Shown here in pieces: positions 25,492-36,533 of a stretch of 64,000 nt of DNA (within the stretch, counting starts at the first letter, position 1; each line of letters opens with the position of its first letter). The stretch is from Chiridota heheva (Eukaryota > Echinodermata > Holothuroidea > Apodida > Chiridotidae). Made by a program: the position numbers and the translations under genes. The notes beneath the pieces are model-generated. The model had not been told where the DNA came from, ran no database searches, and saw only the letters and a list, made by a program, of their open reading frames with translations. The stretch covers positions 308,001 to 372,000 of the forward strand of contig JAIGNY010003283.1 in NCBI GenBank assembly GCA_020152595.1, given 5' to 3'.

Positions 25492-25775
25492 GGAAAAGTG
25501 TATTCTTAACATATTTGATTTACATAACTATCAACTTGGCATTTTTATGTATAAGTATAATATCTACTTCCATCCAATTTCTATTCTTTTTTCACAAAAG
25601 TTGGCGATGTTCACCATCATAATACACCTAACAAGAATAGCTTTGATCAAAATACATATAATTCTTCTTTGTACCAAAAGCATTACGTATACGAGGCCCC
25701 AAGTATTGAAATTCTTTAGACGTGTGTTTACGTACCCAGCGATCCTTACACTCCTTCGGATCAGCTTTTAAATGA
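25492..25775 (+). pseudogene. LINE ORF2 C-terminal part, displaced by the MITE
   Basis: Resumes the broken LINE frame: CILNIFDLHNYQLGIFMY, then FHPISILFSQK, then a block RGPKY-stop-NSLD that matches the usual GPKxWNSLP region near the C terminus of Jockey/CR1-type ORF2 with Trp mutated to a stop. It ends around DQLLNDIF. Frameshifts are present. Confidence 0.82.
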
Positions 25776-26445
25776 TATCTTTTAAATAATTATTGACCTC
25801 TTTATATCATCCCTATTGGCGTGGTGGTGTGGGTGGGATTGAGTAATTAAGTGTTGATTTTTTATTTAATTTTTTCTTCTATTGGGTGGTCTGGAATTCA
25901 AATAAGCACTGCTTCCTCCAGGTCTCCTCCGCATATTTGTTACCATATAAATAATTGTACATCAAATTAATCATGCGTATCCATTTAAGGCCAGTTTTCG
26001 TGCATTACGGATGGTAAAATAGGATTTTGTTCGTGTTTTGATTGGTTGAATACCACATAGATCAGGTTACACATACACAGATGAGCAAATCAGTAACCGT
26101 CTTAAATCAAATTACTGTGTGCTGGAATAAAATGTACGCCGCCACAATAAAATCACGACAAATGGCCTTTAATAAAATATGACGCTCTGTATATAATCAT
26201 CTACCGCTTTGTATTATGTGTTTAATTACATACCCAGCGATCTATAATTCTAATAAGCACTGCTTCCTATAGGGCTCCTCCACATATTTGTTATCATGTA
26301 AATAATTGTACATAAAATTAATCATGCATATCCATTTAATGATATATGCTGCTCTGTATATCATCATCTACTTCTTTGTATTATGTTGTTTTATGTACAT
26401 TATAATATTTGTCACATTTTATGTTGTGAAATGAATAAATTAATA
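25776..26445 (+). repeat. Partly duplicated LINE 3' untranslated region
   Basis: Two direct copies share CCCAGCGATC, AATAAGCACTGCTTCCT, TCCACATATTTGTTA, AAATAATTGTACAT, TTAATCATGC and TATCCATTTAA. A further shared block is CTCTGTATAT-ATCATCTAC then TTTGTATTATGT. The second copy (from about 26229) ends with GAAATGAATAAATTAATAAC, an AATAAA signal that likely marks the LINE 3' end. The first copy carries a MITE insertion. Confidence 0.75.
25989..26167. mobile_element. 179-bp MITE with TTTAA target duplication and local empty site
   Basis: The ends are GGCCAGTTTTCGTG on the left and CACGACAAATGGCC on the right, imperfect inverted repeats. Each is flanked by TTTAA (25984-25988 and 26168-26172). 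The duplicated LINE 3' region downstream retains the uninterrupted sequence CCATTTAATGATATATG, an empty site that confirms the insertion boundaries. Confidence 0.85.
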
Positions 26446-27522
26446 ACAAGTTTTTAAGTACTTTTTGAATGGCAAATATCCTGTCAAAATCTTATTAGAA
26501 TTTTGTTTTCCCTATAAATCTCGGAATGAAAGTAAATTTTACAATTTTTTTCTTCAACTCCATACTCACACATTGTAAAACAAAATGTAACCGAGGTAGC
26601 ATGCATTCAGACTATTTTTCATGAACTCAAAAACTTCTTCAATGAGTAAATTATTTTTGTCTAACATTTGAAAAATCAACTCATAGGTAAACAGTTATTC
26701 CTGATTTACAACAAGTACGGATCAAGATTATTCAGGGAAAAATCTATAAACAGGGCCCACTCCCCTAATAATTGTCAAATTAGTCTTAACCTTTTTGCCT
26801 GATAGGCAATTGCCGACATTGGTCCTGGCACCCCCCCTACCAAAATGTCAAACCTGTGTCAGGTTAAAGAAGATAATAATGCAGATTTTAAATGGACTAT
26901 TCTGTAAGAAATCAATTAATTCCCATCCTCAAATCAGAATTACATATCATCAGTATCATAGCCATTAGATTTCCTACTTCTACAATCCTTTTTCACAACT
27001 TCCTTCCCACCATCACACCTTACACAGGTTGCCTGTATGAAAGAATTGAGATACGAACAAATTTTTCAGTTTCAATCATCAAAATCCGAGGGACAGATTT
27101 CTTCAAAGCACTTCACAGATTTAATCAGGTCTAGAAGCGATCACCCAGTCAAGCAAAGGTGAGTAAGAAACACAAAAGAGTTTAACCCTCCGTTACTTCT
27201 CACACCTTTACGAACAATTTCCTTTTAGTTCTTTCGATCTTGGAAGGATAGAAAGATGAACTTGACCCGAATTTCATTCATGCAAATAGAAATCACTTTC
27301 TATATTTCAATTTATTCGCTTAGTTTCATTTGAGTGGATACAATTTTCAGAATATAATCTCTATTCAATCACAAATCTGCATTGCGGTAACTTTCCTTGA
27401 TAATCCCTGCGAGATAATAAGACCAGAGGGAGAAATCCCATGTGGTTCCGATGCTAACTTTAAATTACAAGCAATTTTTTTTATCGTATATCTTCAAATG
27501 TTGTGTTCTTACACATTTAGTT
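26446..27522. other. Unassigned DNA, no supported gene
   Basis: AT-rich with short open frames only. No recognised repeat family. Confidence 0.5.
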
Positions 27523-27764
27523 TAAAGGAGCACTAGACCGAAAAGGGAGGGCGCTTGTTTTTGCGAATTTCACAAATATATCATCCACAACAGATCAATA
27601 AATTTCATGCCTCCATAGCCCACAGTCGACGTGAGGGCTAAGGTCACTTGAATATTCATATTAACCAGAAAATTGTAATACTGTTGTGTGCCAGATAAGC
27701 ATTTGATTTTTTTGGGGGGATCCCCCTTAGATAAGACCTTACTTTTCGGTCTAGAGCTCCTTTA
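27523..27764. mobile_element. MITE family C, 242 bp, TA-flanked
   Basis: The left end reads TAAAGGAGCACTAGACCGAAAA and the right end is its near reverse complement, TTTTCGGTCTAGAGCTCCTTTA. Both ends carry TA, consistent with a TA target duplication as in Tc1/mariner-related MITEs. A related end fragment occurs near 3545. Its AAGGA terminus resembles foldback families A and D in this window. Confidence 0.87.
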
Positions 27765-28024
27765 ATTTATTATACTGAAATGTAGTAATTTGTGTATATT
27801 TTGTTGCTTGTTTTAGTGTTAAGGTTTATGCCTTTAGCACATGCACACAATCACAACAACCAATAAAAAATTGTATTTGGCTCTGTCTGATGAATAATTA
27901 GGAAGTCAGCAACTCAACATTCTATGGGATCCTGTATCATCCTTGCTTTTACCAACAGCATCATACTAAGTTTGATTTAAATCTGACATGGGTTTATGGA
28001 AAATTGAGCATAAACAGAATTTCA

Positions 28025-28360
28025 CTGTTAGTCCTGCCTTATCATTAATATTTATGACATCAGCACCAAAATAAATAGGGATCAGATCCACACCACAACA
28101 AACTCACCTACTAAGTATGGCATAAATCCACCTTAATGATCTTGAGATATCATATTTACAAGCTTGTTAACAGAATTTACATTAAGCCCTGCCCACTAAT
28201 TTATATTCATGACATCAGTACCAAAACAATAGGGATCATCTACAGACCGCAACACATCCATATACCAAGTATGACATAAATGCACCACTGTTCTTGAGAC
28301 ATTGTGCTAACAAACTTGTTAACAGAATTTTACATTTAGCCTCGCCTACTAATTAATATT
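28025..28360. repeat. Satellite related to the 55-56 kb array, about two units
   Basis: Units of about 145-155 bp carry AAGCCCTGCCCACTAAT, TATTCATGACATCAG, CCAAAACAATAGGGATCA, CTACAGACCGCA, CCAAGTATGACATAAAT, TTCTTGAGACA and TTGTTAACAGAATTTTACAT. These are the same landmarks as the 55.3-56.7 kb array. It runs directly into a (CATA)n tract. Confidence 0.82.
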
Positions 28361-28466
28361 CATACATACATACATACAGTCATACATACTGTAGTCATAC
28401 ATACAGTCATGCATACAGTCATACATACAGTCATGCATACAGTCATACATACAGTCATACATATAT
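28361..28466. repeat. (CATA)n / CATACAGT microsatellite tail
   Basis: CATA repeats interspersed with CAGT (CATACATACAGTCATACATA) lie immediately 3' of the satellite, in the same relative position as at 56.7 kb. Confidence 0.9.
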
Positions 28467-29324
28467 ACATCAGACTGAAATAATTGTCCCAAATTCTACA
28501 AAATAAAAAAATCGACTCTGAATCTAGACAATGCAAATGCAAAAGGTCACCTCTTAATAAGAGAAGAACCCTCTCCCCTTCCTTCTCACGAACAAAATCC
28601 AGTTTTTAACTTCCATTTCCAAATTGGGAAGGAAAATGTGCTCAGGAGACTGTTTGTCCTCACTTTCTCCACTTTCTAATTGCCTTTGAAATCATGTAAG
28701 TCTTAAGCTTTCCACAAAAATGAGAGGAGTGAAGAAACCCCTGACCCCTGCCCCCACCCCCCCCTCCCACCTCCCGAAAAAGAAAAAAACATAATATGTG
28801 GGACATCAAAAAAAACTTTTAAACAAAATTCAATACTTCTATAAACAATTTCAGGACACTAATGACAAATAATTCAAGAAGTGTTAAAAGATCTTCCCTG
28901 TTTGGTGAAAGCCAAGAGCAAAAACAAAGGAGGCCTTGTACTGTATCCTTTAATGTTTGTCATTTTGCCATGAACTTTGAACACTTCAATTTTAATATAA
29001 ATAAATCAAGTCTTTCCCTTGATATCCAGCAGTATAGATTAAAACCATTCCATGACACAGGTCTTTCAATTTACAGACATAAAGGGGCATATTTAAGGAC
29101 TGGATTTGAGGAGATTTACAGTTATTTCATTACTGCAAAACATGTTAAGGTCATGAAAGGGAGAATGACTGCAAAGGATCAGTTAGCACTGTAATTGCAA
29201 GATTTCTGCACTTAGAGGGAATAGGCAACATTTTAACAAACATATTCAAAACAAAGATATTAAATTTTTGAAACCCTTATGCAATGAATACACAGGAACA
29301 CAGGACAGTAATAATTCCATATCA
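28467..29324. other. Unassigned DNA, no supported gene
   Basis: A 110-codon plus-strand open frame (28862-29194) has no recognised domain or convincing splice context. It is left uncalled. Confidence 0.45.
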
Positions 29325-29501
29325 GCAGTGGCGGCAATTTCTCTTTATCAAGGAAGAGAAGGTGGGGGTGACCCAGACAGTGGTGCAGCCAGCCATATAG
29401 GCTTCATTTTTTATGGGGGACATAACAATATCTGTCCCCCAACACTGACCCAACAAATTTAGTGGGAGACATTCCCCTATCCCCCCGGGATTGCCACCTA
29501 T
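29325..29501. mobile_element. Possible small hAT-like MITE, 177 bp
   Basis: The left end reads GCAGTGGCGGCAATTTC and the right end, reverse-complemented, reads ATAGGTGGCAATCCC. The flanks are CCATATCA and CCATATAT, an imperfect 8-bp duplication (6 of 8). G-rich tracts lie just inside the ends as in the elements at 8.45 and 36.5 kb. Boundaries are tentative. Confidence 0.4.
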
Positions 29502-30296
29502 CCATATATGCTAAAACACAGAGAAATAGAAAGCGCATTCGTTCTTTCAACCTGCAAAACTATACTTTCTACAATTCACTTATATCCTAAATTTTCTACA
29601 TTTTTTTTATTATTATTATCATTCCGAAAGAATATGGTAAAATTATGAAGTTTCTTATAATATTTTATTATTATTCTCATTTCATTTTTCCTAATTTGCT
29701 GAAATAACTTGTTTTACCATCCACCCATGGGAGTGACAAAAACAATCCCTGATCTGGAAGTTTTAAATGACAAATCTCTGCCCTGGCCATTTCCGCAAAT
29801 TAACAATGTCATCTCCAATTACCAACAAAAATAAAACAAATAGTTTTAGCAAAAGATATATAACTTTAGAGTTATAAATATGTTTACTTCAAGTTTAATT
29901 GTTTTCTTGGATACTCCTTCTGCTCCCAGGGTTAACAACTTCCACCTAAAAATCTACAAACCTACTTCAAGTTCATGGGTCAGAGGATCAAATGTTTTAA
30001 GACTCCTGGTGGGGTAATAAAATCTGACAAAAATTACTTTTAAAGCTACTTAAAGGTTTGGATGACCTTGAATAAAATCTGTTCAGCTAACAGTAAATCA
30101 TATACTAAGTATACCCAGGGAGTTAGTAACTCCCAAGTATAATTATCCTTTTAAGAAAAATGTAGATTTGACTACCTCATGAAAAACAATATCAGTGCAA
30201 CAATTGATCAAAGAGAGAACTATTATGAAAGGAAGGAAAACATGAAAGGAAGTACACATCACCTTCCATGGGGGTGGTCTATGTAATTTCATTCAT
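29502..30296. other. Unassigned DNA, no supported gene
   Basis: AT-rich, no recognised repeat or open frame of note. Confidence 0.5.
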
Positions 30297-30985
30297 AAAG
30301 CCCAAGCACAATTATCTTTAGGTCCACTTGGTCTTGGTGGACCTATGACCTTGAGCATTTGAAATTGTAATATCTCAAAGGGAGACGGTCTATGTTATTC
30401 ATATGAAAGCATGTACATTTATGTGCATCTTGGTGGGCCCAACCTCTTGAACATTTAGAATTGTAATATCTTAATGGTACATGGGCTTTATGAATTGCAT
30501 ACCCATCCTTCATAAAAACTGCAATTTAAAATGTTCAAGGTCATGGGCCCACCAAGACAAGGAGACCTTACGGTGATCGTACTTGGGCTTTATAAATTAC
30601 ATAGATTGTCCCCCATTGAAATATTACAAATTATATGCTTATGGTCATGGACCAACCAAGACCAAGTGGGCCTAACGATGATCGTACTTGGGCTTTATGA
30701 ATGATAAGACAGTCCCCTCATGAACATTACAATTTCAAATTGTTAGGTCATGGGCCCTCCGAGTCCAAGTGGTCCTAACAATGATCGTACTTGGGCTTTA
30801 GACCATCCCTCTAGATTATTACAATTCAAATGTTCAAGGTCATGGGCCCACCAAGACCAAGTGGACCGAATGATGATCGTACTTGGGCTTTATGAATTAC
30901 ATAGAACATCCTCTATGAAGGTATTACAATTTTCTCAGGCTCACCAAGACCAAATGAACCCCAAGATAAATATACATTGGCTTTA
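30297..30985. repeat. Mixed inverted and tandem repeat array, about 100-bp unit
   Basis: Direct units recur with GATCGTACTTGGGCTTTA at 30575, 30680, 30783 and 30875, each followed by TTACAATTT-like, GTCATGGGCCCACC and AAGACCAAGTGG blocks. The first units (from 30297) are in the opposite orientation (AAGCCCAAGCACAATTATC, CCACTTGGTCTTGGTGG, TGACCTTGAGCATTTGAAAT). The array therefore contains head-to-head units able to form large hairpins. Confidence 0.85.
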
Positions 30986-31649
30986 AGAAAATTGATAGGA
31001 ATTTAAAAAAAAGTATTAAGCGTACCATTTTCAATACGATTATGCCTCTTATCATAGATCTTGAAAATTCAAACCAAAAAAATTGTCCATATCACTTTAA
31101 CTAAGACCAGAGTCCAAAAATGAGTCCAAATTTCAGAGTACAAGACCAGTTTTAGTGTATCCCCTGATAATCAACATTATCCCCATCAATACCTTATCAC
31201 CCACAAATGAGTCTTAGGCAGCTCACAACAAAAAAACCTGAAAAATGTTTTGTGAACATTCTTTTTATGCCATGTGCCTGTAGTAAAATCAACCCAGCAC
31301 ATGTTATGTCCCATTGTGTTAAAAGCAAATCCAACTTTAAGAATTTGTTTCCCAGGATCACCCTTATCAGTTTTCTTTGAAGTTTTTTTCTATACCAGGC
31401 TTCATTTACTTCAATAAACAACTTAACATCATTTACAATCCATCAAGAGAATTATCCTTGAAAGGACAAAACATAATGCGGCCTTGTTTACAGTCCATAA
31501 CAACCTTTTAGTGAGGCATGTAAAAGTTACTGGGTATGTGAGCCCCGATTCCAAAAGCAAACAGACACCTAACACTCCAATACATACAGTGAATGTACAG
31601 TAGATGGAAAATTGTATCCAGAAAGTAAAAAGCTAATTAATAGCTAAAG
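30986..31649. other. Unassigned DNA between satellite and microsatellite
   Basis: No recognisable gene or repeat. Confidence 0.5.
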
Positions 31650-31670
31650 AAAATATATATATATATATAA

Positions 31671-31744
<74 letters not shown>

Positions 31745-31805
31745 GTATATATATATATAAATGTATATATATAAAAATGTATATATATAAAAATGTATAT
31801 ATATA

Positions 31806-31855
<50 letters not shown>

Positions 31856-32003
31856 TATAGATATATAAATATATAGATATATATAAATATATAGATATAT
31901 ATAGATATATAAATATATATAAATATATAGATATATATGAATATATAAATATATTATTAATATATAGATATATATAAATAGATAGATATATATATAAATA
32001 TAG

Positions 32004-32034
<31 letters not shown>

Positions 32035-32136
32035 TATATAAATAGATATAAATAGATATAAATAGAGATAAATAGATATATATAAATAGATATATAAATA
32101 TATATAATATATAAATATAAATATATAAATATTTAA

Positions 32137-32169
<33 letters not shown>

Positions 32170-32171
32170 TA
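31650..32171. repeat. AT-rich microsatellite with ATAG/ATAAA variants
   Basis: Pure (AT)n blocks alternate with degenerate ATATATAAA and ATATATAGAT units before grading into (ACAT)n. This mosaic suggests repeated expansion and decay of one locus. Confidence 0.95.
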
Positions 32172-32921
32172 TATACATACATACATACATACATACATAC
32201 ATACATACATACATACATACATACATACATACATACATACATACATACATACATACATACATACATACATACATACATACATACATACATACATACATAC
32301 ATACATACATACATACATACATACATACATACATACATACATACATACATACATACATACATACATACATACATACATACATACATACATACATACATAC
32401 ATACATACATACATACATACATACATACATACATACATACATACATACATACATACATACATACATACATACATACATACATACATACATACATACATAC
32501 ATACATACATACATACATACATACATACATACATACATACATACATACATACATACATACATACATACATACATACATACATACATACATACATACATAC
32601 ATACATACATACATACATACATACATACATACATACATACATACATACATACATACATACATACATACATACATACATACATACATACATACATACATAC
32701 ATACATACATACATACATACATACATACATACATACATACATACATACATACATACATACATACATACATACATACATACATACATACATACATACATAC
32801 ATACATACATACATACATACATACATACATACATACATACATACATACATACATACATACATACATACATACATACATACATACATACATACATACATAC
32901 ATACATACATACATACATACA

Positions 32922-32950
<29 letters not shown>
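32172..32950. repeat. Perfect (ACAT)n microsatellite, about 780 bp
   Basis: About 195 copies of ACAT/CATA with no visible interruption. Minus-strand frames reading Tyr-Val-Cys-Met for several hundred codons are open in more than one frame solely because of the repeat. Confidence 0.98.
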
Positions 32951-32952
<2 letters not shown>

Positions 32953-33408
32953 CAGAATTACTTGAGATAAACCGAGCCCTTATTCCAAGGACTGCAAACA
33001 TATTTCAAACTTTCATTTCGGGTTTTATTCAACTGGAGCACTCACCACGCCTACATGGAATGTAAAGTTAATGGAAAATCCAACTTCCAGAAAGTCAAAA
33101 GCTAAAACATAGCTAAAGAAGCTACAAAATAAGTTTTAAAAAATATGTTTTAAACAACCATTATCATAATTACTTGAGCAATCCCTTTTTTCAATTTAAA
33201 CGAGCCGACCTGTATAAAATCTTAGGGCAACATCAATTATACTGATGCAAGTAGTAGTATGGAGACTTGTTTATACTTATTGATTGCTCAGGTCAGCCAT
33301 TTTAGAACTGTTGAGAACTACAAGATAGAACATATCCTGTAACCCAACTTCCTCTAATACTTACTCCTTCCCTTTTTGCTTTGATTTATGAACACAATGA
33401 AAGACTGC
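32951..33408. other. Unassigned DNA
   Basis: No recognisable gene or repeat beyond the duplicated flank described with the next foldback element. Confidence 0.5.
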
Positions 33409-34062
33409 TTAAAGGATTAGTTCAGTGGTCAAGCAAGTTATCATATATGAAAGAGGTTGCTTTCATTTATGAACAAAATGAAAGACTGTTTAAAGGATTA
33501 GTTTAGTCGTACAGCAAGTTATCTTATATGAAAGAGGACATTTAAAGAAACACAATGGTGAAGAAAGTGATCAAAACATTATGCTATTAAGAAGATATTC
33601 AAGCTCAAAGCTCAGTTTTATCTGTGCAGAAATGACTCGTGTATATAAGTCCACTATGAGAGGTTGGCTCCCTCATCCTCTCATTGTTAACAATTGTTAA
33701 TGTATTTTAAAGAAAATTTATTTAAACTTTTTCCTTATTGAATTATTTTTTTCTTAAACTTTCTTCAGGTGGTTAATCCTATTTACCCCTATTGTTTCAT
33801 TACTTTCCTAACATATCCAATGGTTTTTATGCTACAAAATTGCAGCACAAAATGATTGATACAATACATAAAGACTGAGGAATCAAAGGCTGTGACTTAG
33901 CTAGTCTGATTTCAGTCACTTCTATACAAATGCTACCAAACTTTAAGCTTAAACATCTCCTTAACGGAGTACGATTTTTGAATGCTTTTCTTCAGCATTT
34001 TGTTTCTTTTGAAGTCCTCTTTCATATTAGATAGACTTGCTTGACCACTGAACTAATCTTTA
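33409..34062. mobile_element. Foldback MITE family A with duplicated left end
   Basis: The left arm starts TTAAAGGATTAGTTCAGTGG and the right arm ends CCACTGAACTAATCTTTAA. The first part of the left arm with about 30 bp of flank (ATTTATGAACA, AATGAAAGACTG) is tandemly duplicated at a spacing near 89 bp. The internal segment contains ATTGTTAACAATTGTTAATG, as in the 49-kb copy. Non-coding. Confidence 0.9.
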
Positions 34063-35829
34063 ACTTATACAAAGCAACCAATAAGAAGAAAGCAAATTGT
34101 ATACGCTTTTTTTCTTGAAACATGTTTGTGTATTCTTCCCTTTAAACTTTAATTTCCTGTTGAAAAAAAACAGGCTTTGTTGGAGTGAAGCTGATTTCAA
34201 TTACTATTGCAAACAACTTGATCAAAATATTTCTTTTCAGAGAGGTTACTGAAATGGCTAAAATCCTTGAAAAACCATGTTATAATGAGATTGAATTACT
34301 CACTCAAGAATTAGCCTTTAGAATCACTGAAGCTGTTATTTTCTTACAAGGTTTCAAAGCAGGTATTCTACCAAACCCTCTCATTATTTCTACTAACGAT
34401 TGTGAATTTCCTTTACTGTTTAAGGATGAAATTGATTAATCATTAGTGTCCAGAAATTAAAGGTCATACGCAGGTCAGGATTAGTAGTAATTTGAATTCA
34501 AAGATTAGGAAAATAAAACCTATTAAGATAAATTGATAAGTTTATCCAATTTTACAGGGACTGCAAAAGCCAAATACAACTCCATAGCTGCTTCATCTGC
34601 TAATGGTATTACACATCAAATGTGGAAGTTTTGCTTTTTCGTCGTGTGATTTCCCGATGTAGGGGTGCTAAGCGTGCAGGGATGGTTCGTCCCACTTTTT
34701 GATAATGTGTATGGAGAGTTAACGTTGAATACACTCTCTCCCAGGTGTAGGAAGGGTCACCTTTCATGGGGAGGGAGAACCACAAAAAATGCTGGTTTAC
34801 ACAATATCATACAAAAAATGCAACAATAGCCTTCTGAGAATTGCCATGCATTATCATCTTACTTAATACAACAGTAAGTAGTAAATGCTGTAAGGTATAC
34901 AGAGGTCAAATTTCCTACTGTTTTGCTGTTCAGAGAAGTTTTATGCAGGAACATTGAATTTTCAAACATCACAGGAACAGTTTTCTTTTCACAAGCATGT
35001 GGCATCAATAACTTGATTGCTGCTCAAAAAAAATGCATGTTGTCAATAAAGATTATCATCAAGCTAATTTCTTCCAGTAGGAAAAAGTGTTTCCCACTTT
35101 GCCTGCAATTGTCAGCACATTCAGTCAGGAATACAAAATATGCAGAGCACCATGCAGGTGTACGACTGTATGCACCTGGATGGTACATCACGTAAATACT
35201 AATACTGACGTATATATTTGCACATATCAAACACTAAAGAAGTTGTAAATTAAGCCTATTTTAAAGAAAGGAATTTGTACTGTTATCTAACAGCTTCTAT
35301 TTTCAAATTGGATTTCTACTGTCAAAATGAACTATACAGCCTTCAGATTACCAGTATACTCTGTTTTTGGTATTGAATAAACTCTCTACCAGAATAACTA
35401 ACATAATTTTTGCTTGCTGTTCTGGTACAGTTTATTAAGTACCAAAAAAGGAGTATAATGGTAATGTAAAAGCTTTATTCCAAACCATTTTGACAGTGGA
35501 AATCCATTTTGAAAATAGAAGCTGTTATCTGCTTTTTTTTAAAGTGTTCAACATTTAACAAAGGCATGCGTTGCACACCAGACAACCAAGAGCACGGTCA
35601 TTAAACTTACACAACTAATAGTTCTATGGGTCATAAATTCATGAAGAAAGGGGCTTTATTCAGACATGCCTGCTAAATGTCCTGCCAGTATGCTGACTAT
35701 CATCACAAAGTTGTTTATCACCATTGCCCATCCTCCTGACCTAGCATGGCAAGGGTTTCTTGTCACACTTGAGTGGAGCTAAAATCAACTGGCTCTGATC
35801 AGACTTTTTTGTATGTTCTCACTCAAGTA
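34063..35829. other. Unassigned DNA, one coding-like open frame
   Basis: A plus-strand open stretch (34240-34438) has coding-like codon choice and follows TTTCTTTTCAG, but no partner exon is visible; see findings. The sequences AATAGAAGCTGTTATCT (35515) and ACTGTTATCTAACAGCTTCT (35280) with shared neighbours (CCATTTTGACAGTGGAAATC and its complement) form an inverted pair around 35280-35535, probably another MITE. Confidence 0.4.
35279..35535. mobile_element. Possible foldback/MITE, inverted arms about 60 bp
   Basis: Left arm: TACTGTTATCTAACAGCTTC, then TATTTTCAAATTGGATTTC and TACTGTCAAAATG. Right arm: CATTTTGACAGTGGAAATCC, then ATTTTGAAAATAGAAGCTGT and TATCTG. The arms are near reverse complements around a middle containing ACCAGTATACTC and CTGGTACAG, and the centre also repeats ACCA-AAAA-type sequence. 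Target duplication was not established. Confidence 0.6.
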
Positions 35830-35904
35830 AGAGCTCGCGATCTGATCCGCAATCGCGATCTGATCCGCAATCGCGATCTAATCCGCAATCGCGATCTGAT
35901 CCGC
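35830..35904. repeat. 18-bp CpG-containing tandem repeat
   Basis: CGCGATCTGATCCGCAAT is repeated about four times, with one CTAATC variant. Each unit carries the palindrome ATCGCGAT or part of it. It is unusually CpG-rich for this window. Confidence 0.92.
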
Positions 35905-36533
35905 TGATTTTGTAGTGTGAAAACGCTTACCGGACCTGATCTTGATTCTAGCTGAGAGTACATGTAGGATCATAATCTGGTGCAGGTGATCAGATCTACC
36001 AATGAAATAAATTCTCATAAAACTTGTGTGAATCAGTGACCTGCGATCATGCTTGTAGCGCAATATCCTGTTATCCTTATGGGAACTGTTAGCCTGCTTA
36101 GCTTTTTCGCAAATTTTTCAATAAATTAACTTTTGAATTCCAGTTCACTCATGCCCCACAATCAGAAAGCTTACAGTGTATCATAACGCAAGCTCATAAA
36201 GTGGGAACACATATCATTTTGTCTGCAATCATCAAGCAGGGTTACTACCGGGGTAATAATCTGGAAGAAAGTGAGAACATGCCTTTCTTATTGCAAATAA
36301 ACCATGACTGTCAGACTAAGATAACAGAAAGTATGACAAGAATGTCAGCAGACTGACTAATCTCTGAATGGCAGTTATTAATGGTGTAGCTTTGGGCAAT
36401 CTTTAAATGTCTGCTATGACGCATGACTTCACAACAGTTATGGTACTATTTGTGTAATAATAATTTGTACACTCATGTCCACTACCATCTTTATTAGGAA
36501 GCTTTATACCTCTCACAAGTGATTAGTGCTTAT

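Noticed and set aside
28862-29194. 110-codon plus-strand open frame as a gene
   Set aside because: No domain or partner exons; composition not clearly coding.
31637-33001. 454-codon minus-strand frame of Tyr-Val-Cys-Met and Tyr-Ile repeats
   Set aside because: It is the translation of (ACAT)n and (AT)n microsatellites and is open in more than one frame. There is no non-repeat coding sequence attached.
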